This document shows positions 1 through 8,237 of a DNA stretch of 64,000 nucleotides, one piece after another. Below the pieces are notes generated by a model that was not told where the DNA came from, searched no databases, and saw nothing but the letters and a program-made list of their open reading frames with translations. Made by a program: the position numbers and the translations under genes. Origin of the DNA: an uncultured Aquimarina sp. (GTDB taxonomy: Bacteria > Bacteroidota > Bacteroidia > Flavobacteriales > Flavobacteriaceae); contig CANMDH010000004.1 of assembly GCA_947496555.1 (NCBI GenBank), forward strand, positions 62,001-126,000, in the 5' to 3' direction. Within the stretch, counting starts at the first letter, position 1. Every line of letters begins with the position of its first letter.

Positions 1-250
1 TAATCTCAATTGTTCCATTAGGACAAGCGATTTCACATTTTTGACAGCCCGTACAGCGATGTTCATTATTTTCGTCATGCGGCATGATGACCTCTCCCCG
101 AAAACGATCAAACATTTTTAAGGTATCTCTATTATCCGGATATTGCTGTGTAATAGCTCCTTTTCGAGAAGTTAAGAAATACTTTCCTGTAACACTCATA
201 CCAGTCAGCAGTGTCTTTATTCCTTTATATATTTCTGAAAAGTAACTCAT
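1..250 (-). CDS. nuoI: NADH-quinone oxidoreductase subunit I (partial, C-terminus outside window)
   Basis: Translating back from the ATG at 250 gives 83 codons before the window edge. The NuoI subunit carries two [4Fe-4S] clusters in the peripheral arm of complex I. The first cluster motif is visible: cysteines at residues 66, 69, 72 and 76 (CxxCxxCxxxCP). The second motif lies beyond the edge. The gene starts 5 bp after the nuoH stop, so it is co-transcribed with the nuo genes to its right. In an enzyme without NuoEFG, NuoI would be the outermost Fe-S subunit and the likely entry point for electrons from a ferredoxin; that role is inference. Confidence 0.93.
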   Translation of the reverse strand, partial: MSYFSEIYKGIKTLLTGMSVTGKYFLTSRKGAITQQYPDNRDTLKMFDRFRGEVIMPHDENNEHRCTGCQKCEIACPNGTIEI

Positions 251-255
251 AATTT

Positions 256-1317
256 CTAAAATCTGATTAGTAAACCTCCCCAAACCATTAATGCCATTAA
301 TACAATATTCATTAGATTAAGTGGAAGCAAATATTTCCATTCCAGTGTTAGTAACTGATCAACTCGTAAGCGAGGAAATGTCCATCTAAACCACATCATT
401 AGGAACACAAGTACTAATGTTTTCAATAAAAACCAAAATACACCCAACCAGGGGATGGACTCTGTAATGCCAAATGGTGATAGCCAACCACCAAAAAATA
501 TAGTGGTAGCAATTGCGGCTATAATGAACATATTTATAAATTCGGCTAAGAAGAAGTAAGCAAACTTCATCCCCGAATATTCAGTATGAAAACCAGCTCC
601 TAATTCGGATTCGGCTTCAACCATATCAAAAGGTGCTCTGTTGGTTTCAGCAGTACCGGCGATCATATAGATCATAAAAGCAATTATTGCTGGAATGTGC
701 CCCTGAACAATTAGCCACCCGTTTTTTTGAACTTCAATGATTTCTGAAAGCTGTAAAGTGCCCGTAATTAGAATCATGGTAAGCAAAGACAGCCCGATTG
801 ATAATTCATAACTAATCGTTTGTACACCGCTGCGCATAGCACCAATAAGAGCAAACTTGTTATTGCTGCTCCAACCACCAAGAAGAACTCCAATAACACC
901 TATAGATGAAACTGCGATTAAAAAGAATATACCAATATTGATATCAAAAGCATGAAAATCTTTTGTAAATGGAATAACAGCTAATGCCATTAAGGCCGTA
1001 ACTATTACAAAGTAGGGCGCAAGATTGTATAAAAACTTGTCTGATTTCACGGTACCGGTGAGTTCTTTGGAAACCAATTTTAAGGCATCGGCCATGGTTT
1101 GTAGCAATCCCTGAAAACCAACTCTATTAGGTCCAATTCTTAATTGAAACCAAGCTGCGACTCTTCTTTCCATTAACACCAAAAACAGGCCTGCTACAGA
1201 AAAAATTCCAAGATAAACTAAGGCAATCACCACCATCTCTACAATGCTAAGAGTACCTTCAGAAGCTATGCTTAAAGGCCATGGTAAAATATATGTCATG
1301 CCAAATACTATGTTCAT
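256..1317 (-). CDS. nuoH: NADH-quinone oxidoreductase subunit H
   Basis: A 353-residue polytopic membrane protein that forms the quinone-site side of the membrane arm of complex I. Family signatures are visible: RRVAAWFQLRIGPNRVG near residues 51-67 and the acidic loop FDMVEAESELGAGFHTEYSG near residues 228-247, which is implicated in coupling quinone reduction to ion pumping. Length is normal for the family. It lies 38 bp after nuoD, with no room for nuoE, nuoF or nuoG, and 5 bp before nuoI, so it belongs to the kor-nuo operon. Confidence 0.97.
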   Translation of the reverse strand: MNIVFGMTYILPWPLSIASEGTLSIVEMVVIALVYLGIFSVAGLFLVLMERRVAAWFQLRIGPNRVGFQGLLQTMADALKLVSKELTGTVKSDKFLYNLAPYFVIVTALMALAVIPFTKDFHAFDINIGIFFLIAVSSIGVIGVLLGGWSSNNKFALIGAMRSGVQTISYELSIGLSLLTMILITGTLQLSEIIEVQKNGWLIVQGHIPAIIAFMIYMIAGTAETNRAPFDMVEAESELGAGFHTEYSGMKFAYFFLAEFINMFIIAAIATTIFFGGWLSPFGITESIPWLGVFWFLLKTLVLVFLMMWFRWTFPRLRVDQLLTLEWKYLLPLNLMNIVLMALMVWGGLLIRF

Positions 1318-1355
1318 CTGTTTTAGAATTTCTTTATTAAAAACTCTTATTGTTT

Positions 1356-2477
1356 TTATCGGTCAATGTCCGGTATTACCAAATCTAAAGTTGCCATAGT
1401 AGCCACCAAATCTCCAATTTTTCCACCCACTGCAATGTGATTTAACAAGGATAAATTTGAAAACCCGGGGGAGCGAAATTTAAGTCGGTACGGACTTTTG
1501 GTCCCGGTGCTAATGATATACATCCCCAGTTCACCTCTTGCGGTTTCCACTTTTTGATAAAATTCTCCTTTGGGAAGCTTGATCACAGCATTGGTCTTGA
1601 CTCTATGCTCACCCTGGGGAATATTATCAATCAATTGCTCAACAATAGATAATGATTCCCATAGTTCTCTAATTCTTACGCAATACCGGGCAAAGGTATC
1701 ACCCTCGGTTTCTAAGCATTCATTAAAAGTAACTTTATCCAAAGCACTGTAGGGATGATATTTTCTTACATCGCAGGAATATCCGGAACCACGGGCCACT
1801 GGGCCCGATGCGCCAAAGGAAATTGCATCTTCTTTGCTCAAAACACCAACTCCTTTGGTTCTTTTCTGGAAGATCACATTACCAGTTAAAAGCCTGTCAT
1901 ATTCAGGAATTTTTGTTTTAAAATGGGCTACGAATTTTTTGACTCTCTTTACAAAATTTGGATGTATGTCAAACATTAATCCTCCCGGCACATTATAATT
2001 CATGGTTAATCGCGCACCACAAGTTTCTTCAAAAATATCATTGAGCATTTCACGATCTCTGAAACCATAAAAATAGGTGGTGATGGCACCAACGTCCATT
2101 CCCATAACACCCCACCATAAACAATGTGAAGAGATTCGCGTGAGTTCTCCGATAATGGTTCTAATCACTTTTACACGTTCGGGTATTTCTAATTGCAAGG
2201 CATTTTCAACTCCCAGGCAAACCGCTTCGTTATTGATATTGGCCGATAAATAGTCCATTCTATCTGTAAGATGAACAATTTGCTGATAGCTATCGCGCTC
2301 ACACATTTTTTCTATCGATCGATGTATATATCCTAAATCCGGCTCTACTTTTTTTATGATTTCACCATCGATAGTCAATACAAGTCGTAAAACACCATGC
2401 GTAGCGGGATGTTGAGGGCCCATGTTAATGAAGTACTCTTCAGATTTAAAATTGCTATGCACGGTGGGTGTTTCCAT
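1356..2477 (-). CDS. nuoD: NADH-quinone oxidoreductase subunit D (49 kDa type)
   Basis: A 373-residue subunit that forms most of the quinone-binding pocket of complex I. The conserved N-terminal motif GPQHPATHG is at residues 20-28 and the typical C-terminal ending DIDR is present, so the protein is complete although slightly shorter than many NuoD proteins. NuoC and NuoD are separate genes here with a 6-bp gap, not fused as in enterobacteria. The gene lies within the minus-strand kor-nuo operon. Confidence 0.97.
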   Translation of the reverse strand: METPTVHSNFKSEEYFINMGPQHPATHGVLRLVLTIDGEIIKKVEPDLGYIHRSIEKMCERDSYQQIVHLTDRMDYLSANINNEAVCLGVENALQLEIPERVKVIRTIIGELTRISSHCLWWGVMGMDVGAITTYFYGFRDREMLNDIFEETCGARLTMNYNVPGGLMFDIHPNFVKRVKKFVAHFKTKIPEYDRLLTGNVIFQKRTKGVGVLSKEDAISFGASGPVARGSGYSCDVRKYHPYSALDKVTFNECLETEGDTFARYCVRIRELWESLSIVEQLIDNIPQGEHRVKTNAVIKLPKGEFYQKVETARGELGMYIISTGTKSPYRLKFRSPGFSNLSLLNHIAVGGKIGDLVATMATLDLVIPDIDR

Positions 2478-2483
2478 AGATTT

Positions 2484-2945
2484 TTATTTAATGATCATAT
2501 TAATATCATCTACGTAATCTTTTCTGAGCGGAAACCCTTCCCATTCATCGGTCAAAAAGAGCCTCTGCAAATTGGGATGATTATTAAACTTTATTCCGAA
2601 AAAATCAAATACCTCCCGCTCATGAAACTCGGCAGTTTTCCAGATATCTGAAACCGTATCAAGTATCGGATTTTCTCTATCTTCAGTTTTTACTTTTACA
2701 ACAATAATATGTCGATGTGTTGTGGATTCTAAGTGGTATACTACGCCTAACGCTTCTCCCCAATCTACACCACTTAAACAAAATAGATAATCAAAACCTG
2801 TTTCACTATTATTCTTTAATTGCGACATCAATTCATGAAGTCTTTCTGAAGGGACATGAACATTTAAAAACTGAGAACCTTCTTCGGTATATTCCAAGTC
2901 AGGAATCCAGCTACTTATTAATTCTTGTAGTGCTTCGTTAGTCAT
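2484..2945 (-). CDS. nuoC: NADH-quinone oxidoreductase subunit C (30 kDa type)
   Basis: A 153-residue peripheral-arm subunit. The family signature is present as EREVFDFFGI near residue 108 and RLFLTDEWEGFPLRKDY near residue 128. The C-terminal extension seen in many bacterial NuoC proteins is absent, so this is a compact version. It is packed between nuoB (13-bp gap) and nuoD (6-bp gap). Confidence 0.96.
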   Translation of the reverse strand: MTNEALQELISSWIPDLEYTEEGSQFLNVHVPSERLHELMSQLKNNSETGFDYLFCLSGVDWGEALGVVYHLESTTHRHIIVVKVKTEDRENPILDTVSDIWKTAEFHEREVFDFFGIKFNNHPNLQRLFLTDEWEGFPLRKDYVDDINMIIK

Positions 2946-2958
2946 AATTTTTCAGTTT

Positions 2959-3531
2959 TTAAAGCCCTTCATCAAATCCTTCAATAGGATTTTTCTTATT
3001 TTTCATGCTTTCAGTACGTATTTTATTTTGAAGCATCAGCATGCCTTCTAATAATGCCTCGGGGCGAGGGGGACATCCAGGGACATAAACATCAACCGGA
3101 ATCACATGATCTGCACCTTTTACAACAGAGTAGGTGTTATAAAAAAAAGGACCCCCAGAAATAGCACAGGCTCCCATGGCGATTACATATTTAGGTTCGG
3201 CCATTTGATCATACAGGCGCCTTAAAACAGGAGCCATTTTATTAACAATAGTACCCGCGATAATAATGAGATCTGCTTGTCTGGGAGAGGGGCGTGCCAC
3301 TTCAAAACCAAATCTCGAATAATCATGGCGAGCTGCACCAGTTTGCATCATTTCGATGGCGCAACAACTCGTACCAAAATAAAGGGACCAAAGCGAGTTT
3401 GCGCGACCCCAATTTATGATTTTGTCTAATGAGGTAACAATGACATTGGCGCCATTTCCTGCCGGAATTACTTTCCCGGGAAAATCTTTTGGTATGTTAC
3501 CCGCAGAGGGGTTTGTGTGATCTATTCCCAT
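2959..3531 (-). CDS. nuoB: NADH-quinone oxidoreductase subunit B (PSST type)
   Basis: This subunit carries the terminal [4Fe-4S] cluster N2, which hands electrons to quinone. The adjacent cysteine pair is at residues 56-57 ([10 protein letters not shown]), with further conserved cysteines in MGACAI and PGCPPRPE. The reading frame is open further upstream, but that extension would overlap nuoA by about 120 bp. I chose the ATG at 3531 (190 residues) because AAAGGAG stands about 8 nt before it and the normal NuoB N-terminus follows. The resulting 10-bp overlap with nuoA suggests translational coupling. Confidence 0.93.
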   Translation of the reverse strand: MGIDHTNPSAGNIPKDFPGKVIPAGNGANVIVTSLDKIINWGRANSLWSLYFGTSCCAIEMMQTGAARHDYSRFGFEVARPSPRQADLIIIAGTIVNKMAPVLRRLYDQMAEPKYVIAMGACAISGGPFFYNTYSVVKGADHVIPVDVYVPGCPPRPEALLEGMLMLQNKIRTESMKNKKNPIEGFDEGL

Positions 3532-3872
3532 TGTAATGCTCCTTTTTTCCATGCATATGCCAACCCTAATCCCAAAATCAGAAGGAAAATCGTGATTTCT
3601 AAGAAAGCGACAGCTCCAATTTTCTGAAAAACAACCGCCCACGGAACCAAAAACGCTACTTCTACATCAAACACCAGGAACAATATTGCAAACAGATAAT
3701 ACCCTACTTTAAATTGCACCCAGGTTGGCCCAATAGTCGTCATACCGCTCTCATACGGTTCTCGTTTCTGTGGGTTGTCTGATTTGTGCGAAATTAAACC
3801 TGATAAAAAGTTCGCACCGGCCACCATTACAATTCCTGCTATTAAGAATACTATTATTGCTTCTGAACCCAT
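3522..3872 (-). CDS. nuoA: NADH-quinone oxidoreductase subunit A
   Basis: A 116-residue protein with three membrane helices at the junction of the peripheral and membrane arms of complex I. The family motif KREPYESGM is at residues 36-44 and the segment around [15 protein letters not shown] matches the conserved second helix. It begins 10 bp after korB ends and overlaps nuoB by 10 bp. It is therefore the first nuo gene of a transcript that probably begins at korA. Confidence 0.96.
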   Translation of the reverse strand: MGSEAIIVFLIAGIVMVAGANFLSGLISHKSDNPQKREPYESGMTTIGPTWVQFKVGYYLFAILFLVFDVEVAFLVPWAVVFQKIGAVAFLEITIFLLILGLGLAYAWKKGALQWE

Positions 3873-3882
3873 AGGTTTGGTG

Positions 3883-4896
3883 TTATTTTATCTCATAAGT
3901 TTCACCCGAAAAAAACAAATCATCAGTTTTGATAAAAGGCGAATTGGCTTTTACCATTTCTGTTTGCTCATTTTTTCGTTCTTCAAGAGTTACATCGTCA
4001 TAACTTCTTATAATTCCTGTAATCAATGGATATTTTAGTCTAACCAGCATTTGATGCAAGGTAGGATCCTGTTCTTTGGCATTGTGTACCAGGAGATCTT
4101 CCTGGGTTATTCCGTTTTCACCAATAGTAACGACTTCTAATTTAAGGCCATTTAATATCAGTCCTTTATCGCGTTCTTTTCCAAAGATCATTGGCTTTCC
4201 ATGTTCAACAAATAACTGCTTATCTTCACGAACTGCTTTATCGGTATATTTCGAGTAACATCCATCATTAAAAATCGGGCAATTTTGTAATATTTCTATT
4301 AAGGAAGTGCCTTTAAATTTTTCAGCATCGATAAACATTAGAGACATTTCTTTTGGGGTGTTTCCGCCAATTCTTGCCAAAAATCGAGCTTGTGCTCCTA
4401 TTGCCAATTCGCCAGCCGAAAAAGGAGGTTGGGTATTTCCGTAAGGAGACGATTTTGTTTTTTGACCTACCAATGAGGTAGGGGAGAACTGTCCTTTGGT
4501 CAATCCATAAATCTCATTATTGAACAGCACCACATTTAAATCAACATTTCTTCGAAGCACATGAATAAAGTGATTTCCTCCAATAGCCATAGAGTCCCCA
4601 TCTCCTGTGATAACCCATACACTCAAGTTAGAATTTGCCAACTTAGCACCTGTAGCAATGGCAGGGGCTCTGCCATGAATACTATGCATGCCATAGGTAT
4701 CCATATAATATGGAAAGCGAGACGAACAACCGATCCCAGAAATGAAGACAACATTTTCCTTTTTCACCCCCATTTCGGGAAGTGCTTTTTGCATGGCCCT
4801 CAAAATAACATAGTCATCACAACCCGGGCACCATCTCACTTCCTGATCACTTGCAAAATCCTTGAATGTATATTCTTTTACTGCTGTTGTGTCCAT
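3883..4896 (-). CDS. korB: 2-oxoacid:ferredoxin oxidoreductase beta subunit (2-oxoglutarate type likely)
   Basis: A 337-residue thiamine-diphosphate-binding subunit. WCPGCDDY (C23, C26) and a further cysteine in GIGCSS supply [4Fe-4S] ligands. GDGDSMAIGG followed by NNEIYGLTKGQ is the ThDP/Mg motif. With the alpha/gamma subunit it would oxidatively decarboxylate a 2-oxoacid to the acyl-CoA and reduce ferredoxin. It starts 2 bp after korA and ends 10 bp before nuoA. Substrate choice (2-oxoglutarate versus pyruvate or branched-chain oxoacids) cannot be settled by reading; the Kor name rests on overall resemblance and is inference. Confidence 0.88.
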   Translation of the reverse strand: MDTTAVKEYTFKDFASDQEVRWCPGCDDYVILRAMQKALPEMGVKKENVVFISGIGCSSRFPYYMDTYGMHSIHGRAPAIATGAKLANSNLSVWVITGDGDSMAIGGNHFIHVLRRNVDLNVVLFNNEIYGLTKGQFSPTSLVGQKTKSSPYGNTQPPFSAGELAIGAQARFLARIGGNTPKEMSLMFIDAEKFKGTSLIEILQNCPIFNDGCYSKYTDKAVREDKQLFVEHGKPMIFGKERDKGLILNGLKLEVVTIGENGITQEDLLVHNAKEQDPTLHQMLVRLKYPLITGIIRSYDDVTLEERKNEQTEMVKANSPFIKTDDLFFSGETYEIK

Positions 4897-4898
4897 AA

Positions 4899-6752
4899 CT
4901 ATAGGAGTTGTTTAAATTTTTGAATCAATTCGTTGTTCCCAAAAGGCAATCCCTGAATTTTATTATATTGTGAAATATCAAAACCACTGAAGTTGGCTTT
5001 CAAAATTTTGACAAACTGCCCGCTATTTAATTCACAGACAATAATTTTTTTGAACTTTGATAACACATCTTCTGTATTTTTTGGCATCGGATTGATATAA
5101 TTAAAATGAGCAAATCCAATGTTGCTATATCCTTCTTCATGCATTTGTTTTACGGCAGAGTGAAGTGAACCATAGGTTCCTCCCCATCCTACAACCAATA
5201 CTTCTCCTGTATCTGCAAATTCAGTAGTTAAGTCCGGGATATAATTCTGAACCCGTTTAATTTTTTCGGCCCTTATTTTGGTCATGTATTCGTGATTTTC
5301 GGGAGCATAAGATACATTACCAGTCACACGATCTTTTTCCAAACCACCAACTCTATGTTCTAAGCCGGGAGTTCCGGGAATCGCCCAATTTCGGGCCAAT
5401 GTATCTTCATCTCGGTCATAAGGATGCCAATTTTCAGTCGCTTGTTTAATGATATTGGGTTTAATATCTGGCATTGCATCAACTGTTTGTATTTTCCAGG
5501 GAGCCGATCCATTGGCAATATAACCATCACTTAATAGTACAACCGGTGTCATATGCTCTAGTGTAAGTTTGGCAGCTTCATAGGCAAAATTAAAGCAATT
5601 ACCGGGAGTACTGGCCGCTATTACGATTACAGGGCTTTCTCCATTTCGACCATACATTGCCTGTAACAAATCCGATTGTTCTGTTTTGGTTGGTAAACCT
5701 GTTGAAGGTCCCCCTCGTTGTACATTAACCACGACCAGTGGTAACTCAATCATCATAGCCAATCCCAATGCTTCTCCTTTTAATGCCAAACCGGGGCCAG
5801 AGGTGGTTGTAATCGCCAAATCCCCTGCAAACGAAGCTCCAATAGCAGAAGTTATACCCGCAATTTCATCTTCGGCCTGAAGTGTTTTTACCCCAAAATG
5901 CTTATGCTTTGCCAGTTCGTGCAAAATATCTGATGCTGGAGTAATAGGATAAGAACCTAAAAATAATTCCAAGCCTGTTTTTTCTGCTGCTGCCAAAAAC
6001 CCCCAGGCTGTAGCCGTATTACCCATAATAATCCTATAAGTACCTGGGCTCATCTTAGCCGGGGCAATTGTATATGCATTAGGGATTAATTCTATGGTTT
6101 CGGCAAAGTAATAACCTGCATTCAATACTTTGGTATTAGCTTCAATAATCTGGGGTTTGGATTTAAACTTTTTATTGAAAAAATCAATCGTATAATCTGT
6201 TGAACGGTCATACATCCAGTAGACCATTCCTAAAGCAAACATATTTTTACTTCGTAGAATACTTTTATTATCTAGTCCTTCAACATCTTTTAATGCCTCT
6301 TTGGTTAAAGAAGTCATAGTAACCTCGATAACCCTATAGTTTTCAAGACTCCCATCCTCTAGCGGATTGGATTCATACTGCGCTTTTTCTAAATTCTTTT
6401 TGTTAAAAGCATCGGTATCGACAATAATAGTATGTCCTGGCTTTACAGCATGTAGGTTCGTTTTTAAACCGGCGGGGTTCATAGCCACCAATAGATCCAC
6501 ATTATCTCCTGGTGTGCTAATTTCGATACTACCTATATGAACCTGAAAACCTGATACTCCATATAAACTTCCTTGTGGGGCCCTTATTTCTGCAGGATAG
6601 TTTGGGAAAGTTGCCACATCGTTTCCAAACATTGCGGAGGTATCTGAGAATTGAGTACCAGTTAATTGCATTCCATCACCAGAGTCTCCTGCAAACCTTA
6701 CGACTACAGCTTCTAAAACCTCTTGTTTGGTATTGGGCTTATCTATAATCAT
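4899..6752 (-). CDS. korA: 2-oxoacid:ferredoxin oxidoreductase, fused gamma-alpha subunit
   Basis: This 617-residue protein joins the gamma domain (about residues 10-190, starting VVRFAGDSGDGMQLTG) to the pyrimidine-binding alpha domain (about 235 onward, GNTATAWGFLAAAEKTG, then the TSGPGLALKGEALG segment). The gamma-alpha fusion is common in Bacteroidota. It should form a complex with KorB and supply reduced ferredoxin. It is the first gene of the minus-strand block; 173 bp separate it from the divergent ferredoxin gene, so the promoters of both lie in that gap. Confidence 0.9.
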   Translation of the reverse strand: MIIDKPNTKQEVLEAVVVRFAGDSGDGMQLTGTQFSDTSAMFGNDVATFPNYPAEIRAPQGSLYGVSGFQVHIGSIEISTPGDNVDLLVAMNPAGLKTNLHAVKPGHTIIVDTDAFNKKNLEKAQYESNPLEDGSLENYRVIEVTMTSLTKEALKDVEGLDNKSILRSKNMFALGMVYWMYDRSTDYTIDFFNKKFKSKPQIIEANTKVLNAGYYFAETIELIPNAYTIAPAKMSPGTYRIIMGNTATAWGFLAAAEKTGLELFLGSYPITPASDILHELAKHKHFGVKTLQAEDEIAGITSAIGASFAGDLAITTTSGPGLALKGEALGLAMMIELPLVVVNVQRGGPSTGLPTKTEQSDLLQAMYGRNGESPVIVIAASTPGNCFNFAYEAAKLTLEHMTPVVLLSDGYIANGSAPWKIQTVDAMPDIKPNIIKQATENWHPYDRDEDTLARNWAIPGTPGLEHRVGGLEKDRVTGNVSYAPENHEYMTKIRAEKIKRVQNYIPDLTTEFADTGEVLVVGWGGTYGSLHSAVKQMHEEGYSNIGFAHFNYINPMPKNTEDVLSKFKKIIVCELNSGQFVKILKANFSGFDISQYNKIQGLPFGNNELIQKFKQLL

Positions 6753-6925
6753 AATGTATATGGATTTAAAAATTACTTAAATTTATCAAAATTTGATCAA
6801 ATGATCATTAAAATTAACGTCATATTTAACCTTACTTTTTAAATTGAAGCATGATTTTTATCATTTTAAAGAAAGTTTTAAATCATTATAAGTTGTATAT
6901 TTAAGTGTTTTAAAAACAGATCAAT

Positions 6926-7276
6926 ATGGCAATTATAATAACTGATGAGTGCATTAATTGTGATGCTTGCGTTTCTGAATGTCCTAATAATGCAATTTAT
7001 GAACCTGATCAAGAATGGTCTTATTCTGATGAAACATCTTTAAGTGGTATAGTTACTTCTCTTGATGGAAAAGAAATAGATGCTGATGCTGAAAATGCAC
7101 CGGTTTCTGATGAATTTTATTTTATAGTATCTGATAAATGTACAGAATGCAAAGGTTTTCATGACGAGCCACAATGCGCTTCGGTATGCCCGGTTGATTG
7201 TTGTGTTCCAGATGAAGCAAACGTAGAAACAGAGGATAGGCTACTACAAAAAAAGGCCTGGATGCATGGTGAGTAG
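6926..7276 (+). CDS. 2[4Fe-4S] dicluster ferredoxin
   Basis: A 116-residue acidic ferredoxin. Cluster 1 ligands are C9, C12, C15 and C19 (CINCDACVSECP). Cluster 2 is in CTECKGFHDEPQCASVCP, followed by DCC, with a long insert between the two cysteine groups as in YfhL/FdxA-type ferredoxins. An acidic linker (about residues 26-60) separates the motifs. It is divergent from korA, and by position it is a candidate redox carrier between KorAB and the NuoEFG-less complex I; that role is inference. Confidence 0.9.
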   Translation: MAIIITDECINCDACVSECPNNAIYEPDQEWSYSDETSLSGIVTSLDGKEIDADAENAPVSDEFYFIVSDKCTECKGFHDEPQCASVCPVDCCVPDEANVETEDRLLQKKAWMHGE

Positions 7277-7310
7277 CCAGGTAAAGGACGTTGCTTTTAA
7301 CTAAAAAGAT

Positions 7311-8237
7311 TTAGGGAGAAACCATTTCTGAGTAACTTATGATGGTTTTATATCCCTTTTTCTTAAAATATGCTATGTCTGTATCGGACCCGGTCACTAA
7401 AATAAAATCACCACCCCAACCGCCCAGGCTTTTTATACTTCTAGGGTAATCAGAAAACAATTTAGACTTTACTGTTTCGGTTTTGATAATTTTGGAAATA
7501 GTTTCTTCGTGTGAATCGATAAGCTTTTCAAACGCTTCAATAGTCGTACAATCGACAATACTTGAGGTGATTTCTGTAATAGCCTCTTCTGCCTTATCAA
7601 AGTCTTTTAAGGGTAAAGACTGGTATCGTTTAATAGATTCCTTACTATCTTGTTTTTGGTTTAAATACACAAAGAAAAGTTGATCTTTGTAGGGTGGATC
7701 AAAATTAATTTCTTTAATTATAGGTTTGCCTTCGGTGCGAGTGTAAAGTATAGGAGTGTCGTGTTGTGCACAGGCAATATCATATCCGCTACCGCCAAAA
7801 CTTTTTTCTAAAAGAACGAAGGCGTCCACTTTTGCCCATTGTGCAATATTATTAATCAAAGTAGATGAAGAACCAAGTCCCCATTGACGATTAAACTCCA
7901 GTCGGGCTTCAATACTATATCCTTTGTCAGTAGCAAGAAAATTAGGGTTGAGTTCTAGAGCAGTATTAAGAATATTAAGTAATATATCGGTAACCTCGTT
8001 TGATTCTATATCAGTTCGCGATGGCTTTATGAGATTGTCTTCTATAGATAGTATTGTCTCAAACCAACAATTTCCATCTTCGTCAAAGCTTTTCCAAGTT
8101 ATTTCGTTAGAATCATTTTCTTCAATAAACAGCCATTGTCCTTTTTTGGTAGGAATTGCCATGGCTTCAACGCCATCCAGAACCAAATATTCTGCTGTTA
8201 GTAAAAGTTTCCCATGACTATAAAATGACTTTTTCAT
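7311..8237 (-). CDS. GYDIA-type GHMP kinase (mevalonate-pathway kinase candidate)
   Basis: A 308-residue small-molecule kinase of the GHMP superfamily. The ATP-loop motif appears as WGLGSSSTLINN and the family-defining GYDIA follows in FGGSGYDIACAQ; a C-terminal glycine-rich strand SLGGWGGDFILVTG closes the fold. Its ATG overlaps the HMG-CoA reductase stop by one base (TAATG), so the two are translationally coupled. The partner makes mevalonate, so the most likely job is phosphorylation of mevalonate or phosphomevalonate in isoprenoid synthesis. Sequence alone does not tell which step. Confidence 0.85.
   Translation of the reverse strand: MKKSFYSHGKLLLTAEYLVLDGVEAMAIPTKKGQWLFIEENDSNEITWKSFDEDGNCWFETILSIEDNLIKPSRTDIESNEVTDILLNILNTALELNPNFLATDKGYSIEARLEFNRQWGLGSSSTLINNIAQWAKVDAFVLLEKSFGGSGYDIACAQHDTPILYTRTEGKPIIKEINFDPPYKDQLFFVYLNQKQDSKESIKRYQSLPLKDFDKAEEAITEITSSIVDCTTIEAFEKLIDSHEETISKIIKTETVKSKLFSDYPRSIKSLGGWGGDFILVTGSDTDIAYFKKKGYKTIISYSEMVSP

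Noticed and set aside
6753-6925. FNR-type TTGAT-N4-ATCAA site in the korA/ferredoxin gap
   Set aside because: TTTGATCAAA and nearby GATCAT motifs occur, but none has the required spacing.
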